Part shown: piece after piece, positions 24,511-34,758 of the stretch
Layout of the letters: each line of letters opens with the position of its first letter
Position numbering within the stretch: the stretch's first letter is position 1
Source of the DNA: Candidatus Daviesbacteria bacterium GW2011_GWA1_41_61
GTDB taxonomy: Bacteria; Patescibacteriota; Microgenomatia; Daviesbacterales; UBA10151
Length of the DNA stretch: 41,981 nt
NCBI GenBank assembly: GCA_000997385.1
Contig: LCBT01000007.1
Location: 1-41,981, forward strand
Direction of reading: 5' to 3'
Notes under the pieces: model-generated
What the model saw: the letters and a program-made list of their open reading frames with translations, nothing else
Told to the model about the DNA's origin: nothing
Databases searched by the model: none
Position numbers and translations under genes: made by a program

Positions 24511-27166
24511 TTTGAAAATTTTTACATTTGGTTTTCTTTGGGTTTTGGGATTTGTGATTTGGAATTTATTAACCCCTTCTCCTGCCCTGGCCACAAATTC
24601 AGGTATTTTTAGTATGGAACTTTGGGTCAAGCCCACCTCTTCCATAGCTTCCCAAGCTTTAGTGGGAAAATCAGAAGAACTCAGAATGTTTACTGATTCC
24701 TCAGGTTTTGTGGGCTGCCAGATTAAAACCACTACCTGGCAAACAGCTGTCACTTCTTCTACTGCCATCACCTTAAATAGATGGACTCATGTAGCCTGTA
24801 CTTATGACAAAATTAACCTAAAAATCTCTGTCAATGGGGTACAAACAGGATCACAAGCCCTCACTACTTTGCCGGATGATACCTCAGCTGTTTTTAAAAT
24901 CGGCCAGGATGACAGTGCTTCCACCCCTTATTCTAATTTAACAGGAGTTGTTGATGGTTTTGAATTTTATAACTATGCCCTAACTTCCAAACAGATTGTT
25001 TCTGATATGAATGCCGGACACCCGGCCGTTGGTTCCCCTCTTGGATCAGCTGTAGGGTATTGGAAATTTGATGAAGGGGCAGATAATAAATGTTCCGGTG
25101 GGACAAATGATGTTTGTAACTCAGGTTCAGGAGGTTCTGCTCTTGATGGAGCAGAGTCAGGCATGGCTGTCCCAGCCACCTCCACTTCAGGCTGGACTAA
25201 CTCCGGCAAATTTGGCAAAGCTTTGAGTTTTGATGGAAGTAACGATTTCATAGTAGTTTCTGATAATGCTGCACTCAACCCTACTACGGCAATAACCGCA
25301 TCAACCTGGATCAATATCAGTAGTTACCCAGCTTCAGACAAAACTATCCTTGCCAAAGGAAATTGGGCTGCTGCGGCAACTGCTGCTTATGAACTCTATT
25401 TAGGCAGTTCAGGCTCAATTTTAAAATTCAGATTTGTGAATAGTTCAAGCTCGGTGAACTGTGATAGTGGTGGAGTAACTGTTAATCCTGCTATCCCCTT
25501 AAATACTTGGACACATATTATTGCTACATATGATGGTACCAATTGTAAACTTTTCATAAACGGCATAAACAAATATACAGTAAATACTGGTATCCAAACC
25601 CTAAAAGACGAAGCAAATAATCTAAATATTGGCAGACGTCCGGATGCTGTGCAGTATTTTGCAGGTTCTATAGATGAAGTTAAGATCTATGATTATGCTT
25701 TGACTTCTGATGAGGTGAAGACTGAATATAATAGAGGCTCATCACTGGTTTTAGGAGCTGCCGGGAATAATTCTTCCTACCAACCCCAGGCTGCCAACCA
25801 GGAATACTGTATCCCAGGAGATACTACCTCCTGCGCTGCCCCTGTAGGCAGATGGGATTTGGAGGAAGGGACAGGAACTGCTGTTAATGATACTTCCGGG
25901 AACGGCAAGACTGGAACGTGGGCGGGGACAGGATCACATTGGACAACAGGTAAAATGGGTAAAGGTGGAAATTTTAATGGTTCTGACGATCTGGTGGATA
26001 CCTCTAATAATCCTTATTCAAACAGTCAGATTAGCTCAGGAGCTATCGAAGCATGGGTAAAAACAACTTCTAATCTGGCTGCTACAAAGCTGATAGCCGA
26101 TATTGAAGGTTATGCCAATATAAATATCAGTAGCACCGGAAAAGCTATGGGATGTAGTGACGGTGTTTGTACATTTGCTACAAGCACTACCTCTGTTAAT
26201 GATGGGAATTGGCATCATTTAGTAGTTGTTTGGTCAGGAACAAGCTACACCAGAATTTTTGTTGATGGTAAACAAGAAGATAGTAAAACGCCAACTGCTG
26301 CTCCTGCGCCGGACAACACTAACAGACCTTTCAGAATAGGTGCCCACTCAGCAGGGGGAGCCCCTTTTACCGGTCAAATCGATAGCGTCAAGGTTTTTGG
26401 ATATGCCCGTTCTGCTGCTCAAATTGCCTGGGATTATAACAGGGGTAAGCCTGTGGGCTGGTGGAAGATGGATGAATGCCAGGGAACAGTGGCCAACGAC
26501 TCCTCGGGGAATTCTAATACTGGAACCATTACAGCTACATCCACATTGGGAACATGTACTACTTCTTCTACTTTCTGGGGAGGATCTGGCGGTACTGGCG
26601 CTGGAAAAAGAAATTATGCTCCCACCTTTAATGGAACTGGGGATTATATAAGTGTAAGCAATAATTCTAGTTTAAATCCCACTAATTTTACCATTTCAAC
26701 TTGGATAAAACCTACTACTGTTAGTACTGATTATATAGTGAGTAAGCAGGATTATGCCAGTAATCAAACTTATGGCTATTCCTTTTACATCAACTCAAGT
26801 TCGAAACTACAATTAAGACTCGGTAATCAATTAAATCAGTGGCGCGACGCTGCTGATACAGGCGCTTCTATTGGCACTGGTTCTTGGATATATGTGTCTG
26901 TATCTTGGGATGGGACAAATGCCAGCTTCTACCAAAATGGTATCTTGACCAGTACGATTGCTCCCAATAATTCTGGAGCGATGGTTAATAGCTCTAATAC
27001 TTTGAATATTGGAAGATGGTGGACTACATTCGACGGGGGGATTAATTATTTCAATGGCCAGATTGATGATGTGAAGATTTTTAATTATGCCCTAACTGCT
27101 ACCCAGGTAAAGGATATCTATAATAGCGGAGCTGTAAATTTTGGACCGTTAACAGGCTCGCCATAA
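24503..27166 (+). CDS. Secreted LamG multidomain protein beginning in the middle of a LamG domain
   Basis: Signal peptide MFNLKIFTFGFLWVLGFVIWNLLTPSPALA then NSGIFSMELWVKPTSS...RWTHVACTYDKINLKISVNG; further complete LamG repeats. Confidence 0.9.
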   Translation: MFNLKIFTFGFLWVLGFVIWNLLTPSPALATNSGIFSMELWVKPTSSIASQALVGKSEELRMFTDSSGFVGCQIKTTTWQTAVTSSTAITLNRWTHVACTYDKINLKISVNGVQTGSQALTTLPDDTSAVFKIGQDDSASTPYSNLTGVVDGFEFYNYALTSKQIVSDMNAGHPAVGSPLGSAVGYWKFDEGADNKCSGGTNDVCNSGSGGSALDGAESGMAVPATSTSGWTNSGKFGKALSFDGSNDFIVVSDNAALNPTTAITASTWINISSYPASDKTILAKGNWAAAATAAYELYLGSSGSILKFRFVNSSSSVNCDSGGVTVNPAIPLNTWTHIIATYDGTNCKLFINGINKYTVNTGIQTLKDEANNLNIGRRPDAVQYFAGSIDEVKIYDYALTSDEVKTEYNRGSSLVLGAAGNNSSYQPQAANQEYCIPGDTTSCAAPVGRWDLEEGTGTAVNDTSGNGKTGTWAGTGSHWTTGKMGKGGNFNGSDDLVDTSNNPYSNSQISSGAIEAWVKTTSNLAATKLIADIEGYANINISSTGKAMGCSDGVCTFATSTTSVNDGNWHHLVVVWSGTSYTRIFVDGKQEDSKTPTAAPAPDNTNRPFRIGAHSAGGAPFTGQIDSVKVFGYARSAAQIAWDYNRGKPVGWWKMDECQGTVANDSSGNSNTGTITATSTLGTCTTSSTFWGGSGGTGAGKRNYAPTFNGTGDYISVSNNSSLNPTNFTISTWIKPTTVSTDYIVSKQDYASNQTYGYSFYINSSSKLQLRLGNQLNQWRDAADTGASIGTGSWIYVSVSWDGTNASFYQNGILTSTIAPNNSGAMVNSSNTLNIGRWWTTFDGGINYFNGQIDDVKIFNYALTATQVKDIYNSGAVNFGPLTGSP

Positions 27167-27218
27167 CCTTATTTTTTCTTCGACTAAGTGAGCGAAGCGA
27201 ACGCATGGAGAAGTACAT

Positions 27219-27485
27219 ATGTTTAAACAATGGAGATGGTATGTGTATATAATTGAGTGCAAAGATGGTACTTACTATACTGGCAGAACTTGGAATATAA
27301 ATATCAGATATGAACAACATTCGGCTGGAAATGGCAGCGCTTATACAGCTAAACATGGAGTCAAAGCTTTAGTTTATTACGAAGAACACTTTGATTATCA
27401 GGATGCCTGTAGAAGAGAGCTTCAAATTAAAGACTGGAGCCAAGAAAAGAAAAAAACAATATTAATAGATAAATTCAAGTTGTAG
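27219..27485 (+). CDS. GIY-YIG domain protein (UPF0213/YhbQ-like), copy 2
   Basis: WRWYVYIIECKDGTYYTGRTWNINIRYEQHSAGNGSAYTAKHGVKALVYYEEHFDYQDACRRELQIKDWS. Confidence 0.92.
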   Translation: MFKQWRWYVYIIECKDGTYYTGRTWNINIRYEQHSAGNGSAYTAKHGVKALVYYEEHFDYQDACRRELQIKDWSQEKKKTILIDKFKL

Positions 27486-27537
27486 TTCTCGACTCGCAGA
27501 CTCGCTCGAACAAAAACTAGCACTAACCACAACCTTT

Positions 27538-27567
27538 TTAATTTGCTCCGCAAATTCGTTTTTTTAA
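27538..27567 (+). terminator. Probable rho-independent terminator after GIY-YIG copy 2
   Basis: AATTTGCtccGCAAATT followed by cgTTTTTTT. Confidence 0.6.
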
Positions 27568-27587
27568 AATAGAGGAAATTTCCACCA

Positions 27588-27613
27588 AAAAACCGTCCTT
27601 ACGGACGGTTTTA
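27588..27613. terminator. Probable (bidirectional) rho-independent terminator
   Basis: aaaaaACCGTCCttacGGACGGTtttaat hairpin with A/T flanks. Confidence 0.75.
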
Positions 27614-27719
27614 ATGTTACGGTAGTAGGTAAACCAACTATCGTCCCCCAAACAGAATTGATGATAATTTACCACAAAAGACCTAAATTGTCAAGTAATA
27701 ATTACAAAAAATACCTCCG

Positions 27720-27790
27720 TGGAGCGGACGGGATTCGAACCCGCAGTATCTGTTTAGGGGACAGGTGGTCTACCATTAGCCTACCGCCCC
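27720..27790 (-). tRNA. tRNA-like gene; anticodon position reads CCT but residue 33 is C, so identity is uncertain
   Basis: GGGGCGG/CCGCTCC acceptor, GCGGGTTCGAATCCCGT T arm, CCTGT-CCCCTAA-ACAGA anticodon arm with one mismatch. Confidence 0.75.
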
Positions 27791-27825
27791 ACAAACACGG
27801 AGGCTCAAATATTATCTCAAATGCT

Positions 27826-27975
27826 ATGCTTAAAATAAATGGCCAGATTGACCCTTCGACTACGCTCAGGGCAGGTGATGTCAGAATTTACAACTATGCC
27901 TTAACTGCCACCCAGGTTAAGGATGTTTATAATAACGGCGCAGTGAACTTTAGCCCGGTCACAGGCAGTCCTTAG
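27826..27975 (+). pseudogene. Detached C-terminal LamG tail with an in-frame 24-bp palindromic insert
   Basis: NGQID[PSTTLRAG]DVRIYNYALTATQVKDVYNNGAVNFSPVTGSP* versus NGQIDDVKIFNYALTATQVKDIYNSGAVNFGPLTGSP* at the end of the 24503-27166 ORF. Confidence 0.85.
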
Positions 27976-28006
27976 GGATATTAGGGCTGTGTTAGGGGAG
28001 ATTATT

Positions 28007-28534
28007 ATGGAAGGTTATAAAAGACTTGCAAGTTATATTTTAGCAACTGTTATTAATGATCTAACAATACAGTTTATTGACCGCTGGATCGATAAAAAAT
28101 CCCGTACTGTTGACCAAATGACCCAAGCTGCCCGTTCTGGCAAACAGAATATTGCAGAAGGCTACACTGTCCAAAGCCTGGAAACTTATATCAGGCTGGT
28201 AGGAGTTGCCGAAGGCTCAATGAAAGAACTGGCTTGTGATTACGAAGATTTCTTAAGGCAGAATAATTTTCAAACCTGGAGTAAAGAAGATCCAAGGATT
28301 AGGGTTTTTAGGGATTTTCGGGCGGTTTGGAAAAATCCTAACACCCCTAACACCCCCAACCTCCCCAAAAATCCTGAAGAGGCAGCTAATCTTCTTCTGA
28401 CTTTTTGTCAAATGGAAACTTACCTGCTTAAAAAGCAAATAGAAGCATTGGAGGAAAAGTTTGTCAAAGAGGGTGGTTTCCGGGAAAATTTATTTAAAAA
28501 AAGAATGGAAGAAAAGATAAGAAGACGTGATTGA
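28007..28534 (+). CDS. Four-helix-bundle protein (S23/Avd-like), copy 2
   Basis: RTVDQMTQAARSGKQNIAEGYTVQSLETYIRLVGVAEGSMKELACDYEDFLR...ALEEKFVKEGGFRENLFKKRM; start placed at MEGYKRL (ORF from 27989). Confidence 0.85.
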   Translation: MEGYKRLASYILATVINDLTIQFIDRWIDKKSRTVDQMTQAARSGKQNIAEGYTVQSLETYIRLVGVAEGSMKELACDYEDFLRQNNFQTWSKEDPRIRVFRDFRAVWKNPNTPNTPNLPKNPEEAANLLLTFCQMETYLLKKQIEALEEKFVKEGGFRENLFKKRMEEKIRRRD

Positions 28535-28566
28535 TTTTTAGCTTGATTTAAGGTAATTTAAAAGTA

Positions 28567-29433
28567 ATGCCCTGCAATAACTCAAAAGTCAAAAGTCAAA
28601 AGTCAAAATTTAGGAAAAAGCTCTTTCTCTTCTTTATTGTTTTTTCTACATACTATATATTACATACTGCATACTACGTACCTCCTGTTTTAGCCCAGAA
28701 CCTTTCTACTGATGTCTCCAACGTTTATGAGATTAACGATAAGGAGGCCAAAGATGGGGATATTTTAATAACTACCACCGGAAAAGGCATCATCCGGGCC
28801 AGCCTTCCTTATGATTATCATCTCTTTGGAGTACTGCAGAACCAACCACTACTAGCCTACCGGCGGGTAGATAATAAAGGCCAACCGGTAGCCAGATTTG
28901 GCAATGCCCAAGTTAATGTTACTACCCTGGGAGGGGCTATCAAGGCCGGAGATTATATCACCTCCTCTGAAATCCCCGGCAAAGGCCAAAAGGCGATATT
29001 TTCAGGTTATATTATCGGAGTAGCTTTAGCCCCTTTTACAGAGACCGAAGGGCAAAAAATTACCCAAAATGGCAAAGAGGTCGCCTCCGGCAAAGTCCCG
29101 GTGGCTTTAAGAATTGAATATGCCGAGCTTTCCCGGTCTAAATCTAACGCCCGGCTTTTGGACTCTTTCAATGTAGCCCTCTTCCAAAATATGCAAGACC
29201 CCAACAAATTTATCCAAGTACTAAGATATATCGCTGCTGCTACCACCGCTTTGATGGGTTTTGGCCTGGGATTTTTAACCTTCTCCCGGTCGGTCCCCAA
29301 AGGCATTGAGGCTATCGGCAGAAACCCACTGGCTGAAAAAGCTATTCTTTTTTCTATTGCCTTAAATATCATCTTTACCGTGCTGACAGCATCGCTGGGA
29401 ATTGTCGCCGCAGCATTTATCCTAAGGTTATAA
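28567..29433 (+). CDS. Secreted G2-peptidase-like domain fused to an ATP synthase subunit c-like membrane hairpin
   Basis: Signal peptide; GGAIKAGDYITSSEIPGKGQKAIFSGYIIGVALAPF; C-terminal IAAATTALMGFGLGFLTFSRSVPKGIEAIGRNPLAEKAILFSIALNIIFTVLTASLGIVAAAFIL (c-subunit GRNP loop); first gene of the atp cluster. Confidence 0.75.
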   Translation: MPCNNSKVKSQKSKFRKKLFLFFIVFSTYYILHTAYYVPPVLAQNLSTDVSNVYEINDKEAKDGDILITTTGKGIIRASLPYDYHLFGVLQNQPLLAYRRVDNKGQPVARFGNAQVNVTTLGGAIKAGDYITSSEIPGKGQKAIFSGYIIGVALAPFTETEGQKITQNGKEVASGKVPVALRIEYAELSRSKSNARLLDSFNVALFQNMQDPNKFIQVLRYIAAATTALMGFGLGFLTFSRSVPKGIEAIGRNPLAEKAILFSIALNIIFTVLTASLGIVAAAFILRL

Positions 29434-29480
29434 ATGTCAAATTTTGAGTTTTGAGCTTTGCGTTTTGAATTTTTTTTGCT

Positions 29481-30170
29481 ATGCTTAATCTAATGCCCGA
29501 AATATTAACCGTTGAAAACTTGCTGCTCATAGCTCTCTCTGCTGCCACTTTAATTTTGGCACTTTTTTACCATGATGAAAAAACCAACAAAGAAAATGAA
29601 ACAACAGACGCCAAAAGCCATAGTATCCTCTATCGGGCCTACCGGAAAGCCCAAACGATTTTAGGCAACGCTGAGCTTGAAGGGATTAAAGTAGTGGCTG
29701 ACAGCAAAGTGGCAGCCCGCAGCCTTGAAGGTAAATACGAAGAAGAGCTAGAGAGAGTCAGCCAGGATCTGGAAAAAAACTTTACCCAACATGTTACTGA
29801 AGCAGAAGGAGAGTTTGTTAAATTTTTGGATGAGCTGCGCACCCGATCAGAGCAGATGCAGCTTTTAAGTCAGGAATTTACCAAACAAAAAGTCAACGAG
29901 ATTTTTGAGCGTTTTGAACAAAACTTGACTAATTTCTTAACCTCCACCGAGCAAAAAAGCGTCAGCGCTATAGAGCTGGAGCTTAGGGCTGCCCGGGAGC
30001 TGATCAATACTTACAAAATCCAGCAGATGGCTTTGGTGGATGAAAACATTATCGCCATGTTGGAAAAGACCCTCAGTCTGGTTTTAACCAAGAAGCTGAC
30101 TTTAAGTGATCAGGTAGATTTAGTCTATGAAGCTCTGGAGAAGGCTAAGTCAGAGAAGTTTATAGGGTGA
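29481..30170 (+). CDS. ATP synthase subunit b-like protein
   Basis: N-terminal TM then long coiled coil, C-term ...LSLVLTKKLTLSDQVDLVYEALEKAK; syntenic position. Confidence 0.7.
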   Translation: MLNLMPEILTVENLLLIALSAATLILALFYHDEKTNKENETTDAKSHSILYRAYRKAQTILGNAELEGIKVVADSKVAARSLEGKYEEELERVSQDLEKNFTQHVTEAEGEFVKFLDELRTRSEQMQLLSQEFTKQKVNEIFERFEQNLTNFLTSTEQKSVSAIELELRAARELINTYKIQQMALVDENIIAMLEKTLSLVLTKKLTLSDQVDLVYEALEKAKSEKFIG

Positions 30171-30173
30171 TTT

Positions 30174-30665
30174 ATGGAACAGCAACTATTAAACCTAATA
30201 CTAACCAGTACTTTTACCAGGGTTCAGGCTTTAAGGCGCTTAAGGACACTGCGTGAAGTAGTTATTAGAAAATTTTTTTCTCAGGCCAACACTCCTTCCT
30301 TAAAAGAAGCCAGCGGAGAGGAAGCCGGATGGATCTCTTCTCTCCCCGCAGATTTTTTTAAAGGGTTTAATGATAAAAATATCTACCAACTTTTTAACAC
30401 TATTGAAGAAGAGATCAAAAATATTAGGCCCTTAACCATCTTCGTGCCGGTAGATCTGCCCCAAGAAGAGACCGAAAAACTAGGTAAACACTTACGTTCT
30501 GCTTATGGAGAAAAATTTATGATGGACCTTAAAATTGATCCCTCTCTAATTGCCGGAGCCAGGCTGATCTGGAACGGACTAGCCCGTGATTATTCCCTGC
30601 GTCAGAGAATCACCGATAACCAACAAACAATATTAGCAGCCTTAAAACAGTATATTAAGCATTAA
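30174..30665 (+). CDS. atpH: ATP synthase subunit delta
   Basis: Position; LKIDPSLIAGARLIWNGLARDYSLRQRI. Confidence 0.7.
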   Translation: MEQQLLNLILTSTFTRVQALRRLRTLREVVIRKFFSQANTPSLKEASGEEAGWISSLPADFFKGFNDKNIYQLFNTIEEEIKNIRPLTIFVPVDLPQEETEKLGKHLRSAYGEKFMMDLKIDPSLIAGARLIWNGLARDYSLRQRITDNQQTILAALKQYIKH

Positions 30666-32230
30666 TGGAAGAAGTCGGTTTTGTAAAAAGCATCAAAAAT
30701 TTTTTGGCTTACCTTGACGGTTTACCATCCGCCCGGGTAAACGATCTGGTGGTCAACGATCAGGGACTGAGGGGATGGATCAGTGCACTGCTCCCGGATA
30801 CGGTGGAGATCCTGCTTTTAGACGACGGTGTAGTCTCCCCCGGCCAAATATTCCACTGCGCGAGTCAAAAAATGACTGTCCCCGTCGGCGAGTTTTTGTT
30901 GGGCCGGGCAGTCAACTCCTTGGGGGTAGCCATTGACGGCAAAGGGCCCCTGTCTAAAAATACCGAGATCACTTACGCTGATTTAGATCCCTTAGCTCCC
31001 GGCATCAGCTCCCGGGAGTTTATCAGTCAACAATTTGATACCGGTATTACTTTAGTTGATACTTTAATCCCCTTAGGCCAGGGTCAAAGGGAGTTAGTGT
31101 TAGGGGATGCCCGCTCCGGCAAGACCGATTTTTTAACTAATGTCATTATCAACCAAAAACATACCGGTGTTATCTGTGTTTATGCTCTTATCGGCAAGCC
31201 TGTTTCCGAAGTCAGAAGCTTGATTGATATGCTCTACTTAAACGATGCCTTAAAGTATACTGTAGTAGTAGCGGCTGCTTCTTCCGACCCAGCTCCATTG
31301 ATCTTTCTAACTCCCCAAACAGCTTTTGCTATGGCTGAGTATTTTCAAAAACAAGGCAAGGATGTGCTAATTGTCTTAGATGATCTGGGTAACCATGCTA
31401 AGATCTACCGGGAAATTGCACTGCTTGCCAACCGTCCTCCGGGAAGGGAATCTTATCCTGGAGATATCTTCTATCAACACTCCCATCTTTTAGAACGGGC
31501 CGGTAATTTTAAGGAGGAAGCTGGCGGGGGCTCAATTACAGCTTTGCCTGTCATTGAACTTAACCTGGGTGATTTTACCACCTTAATCCCCACTAACCTG
31601 ATGGGTATGACTGACGGGCATCTGTTGTTTAAAGCCTCTTTATATAACCAAGGACAACGGCCAGCTATCGACGTTTCACTTTCCGTGTCCCGTGTGGGAC
31701 AGCAAACTCAAAACCGGGTGCAAAACTCCTTAGCTACTCAAATTAAACAGATACTGGCCCAAGCCTCGCAACTGGAAACAGTCAGCCGTTTCAGCTTTGA
31801 ACTGCCCGCCAGCACTCAGCTGGTATTAAAACAGCGGGAGATGCTGGAAGAGCTCATGAAACAGCCCGCTTTGGGATTTACTCCTAAGGAGCTGCAAATT
31901 GTCCTGCTGGCCCTTCCCATGACTCCCTTTATGCAAAACCGGGACCGGGAGTTTGTTAAAAAATATAAAGAATCCTTAGTTAAAGCTTTTCTCGGGGATC
32001 CCGAGCTTGTGCAAATCACCAAAGCCACCACCACTTTCAAGAACGATCAAGAGCTGTTTCTGGCCCTGGAAAAGGTCAGCAACAAACTGGGACAGATCAT
32101 CAGTCAATATGCTACTCAAAACGCAGCGGCGGTAAGGACTTCTCTTCCACAGCCATCCCCTTCCCCTGTTACACTATCAAACAATAACAAACCACCAACC
32201 AATAAATCAGAAAAGGAGGAAAAACAATAA
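30665..32230 (+). CDS. atpA: ATP synthase F1 subunit alpha
   Basis: LVLGDARSGKTDFLTNVIINQ; LANRPPGRESYPGDIFYQHSHLLERAG; RPAIDVSLSVSRVGQQTQ. Confidence 0.95.
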   Translation: MEEVGFVKSIKNFLAYLDGLPSARVNDLVVNDQGLRGWISALLPDTVEILLLDDGVVSPGQIFHCASQKMTVPVGEFLLGRAVNSLGVAIDGKGPLSKNTEITYADLDPLAPGISSREFISQQFDTGITLVDTLIPLGQGQRELVLGDARSGKTDFLTNVIINQKHTGVICVYALIGKPVSEVRSLIDMLYLNDALKYTVVVAAASSDPAPLIFLTPQTAFAMAEYFQKQGKDVLIVLDDLGNHAKIYREIALLANRPPGRESYPGDIFYQHSHLLERAGNFKEEAGGGSITALPVIELNLGDFTTLIPTNLMGMTDGHLLFKASLYNQGQRPAIDVSLSVSRVGQQTQNRVQNSLATQIKQILAQASQLETVSRFSFELPASTQLVLKQREMLEELMKQPALGFTPKELQIVLLALPMTPFMQNRDREFVKKYKESLVKAFLGDPELVQITKATTTFKNDQELFLALEKVSNKLGQIISQYATQNAAAVRTSLPQPSPSPVTLSNNNKPPTNKSEKEEKQ

Positions 32231-32233
32231 ACC

Positions 32234-34469
<2,236 letters not shown>

Positions 34470-34470
34470 A

Positions 34471-34758
34471 ATGGCTCAAACTACTACCATACCATTGCTA
34501 AAAGTTAAAATCATTGCTCCCAAAGAGGAGCTTTTTTCAGGTGAGGCTTTATCGCTCTCCTCTATTAATTCAGCTGGTAAATTTGATATTTTACCGATGC
34601 ATGCTAACTTTGTGACTTTGGTAGAGAATACTCCTATCATCATTAGAAAGACAGATAAATCAGAAGAGAAATTTAACTTTCCTATGGCTATTATTTATGC
34701 CTCCTGCAATCAGGTAAAAATCTACACTGATGTTCACCTTCCCTTAACCCCCGATTGA
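34471..34758 (+). CDS. atpC: ATP synthase subunit epsilon (beta-sandwich domain only)
   Basis: LKVKIIAPKEELFSGEALSLSSINSAGKFDILPMHANFVTLVE. Confidence 0.85.
   Translation: MAQTTTIPLLKVKIIAPKEELFSGEALSLSSINSAGKFDILPMHANFVTLVENTPIIIRKTDKSEEKFNFPMAIIYASCNQVKIYTDVHLPLTPD

Noticed and set aside
27658-27975. 105-aa ORF listed in the track
   Set aside because: Its N-terminal half is a read-through of the minus-strand tRNA; only the 3' LamG tail is meaningful, so it was annotated as a remnant.
19413-28534. Diversity-generating retroelement, prompted by the Avd-like four-helix-bundle proteins
   Set aside because: No reverse transcriptase and no template/variable repeat pair seen in the window.
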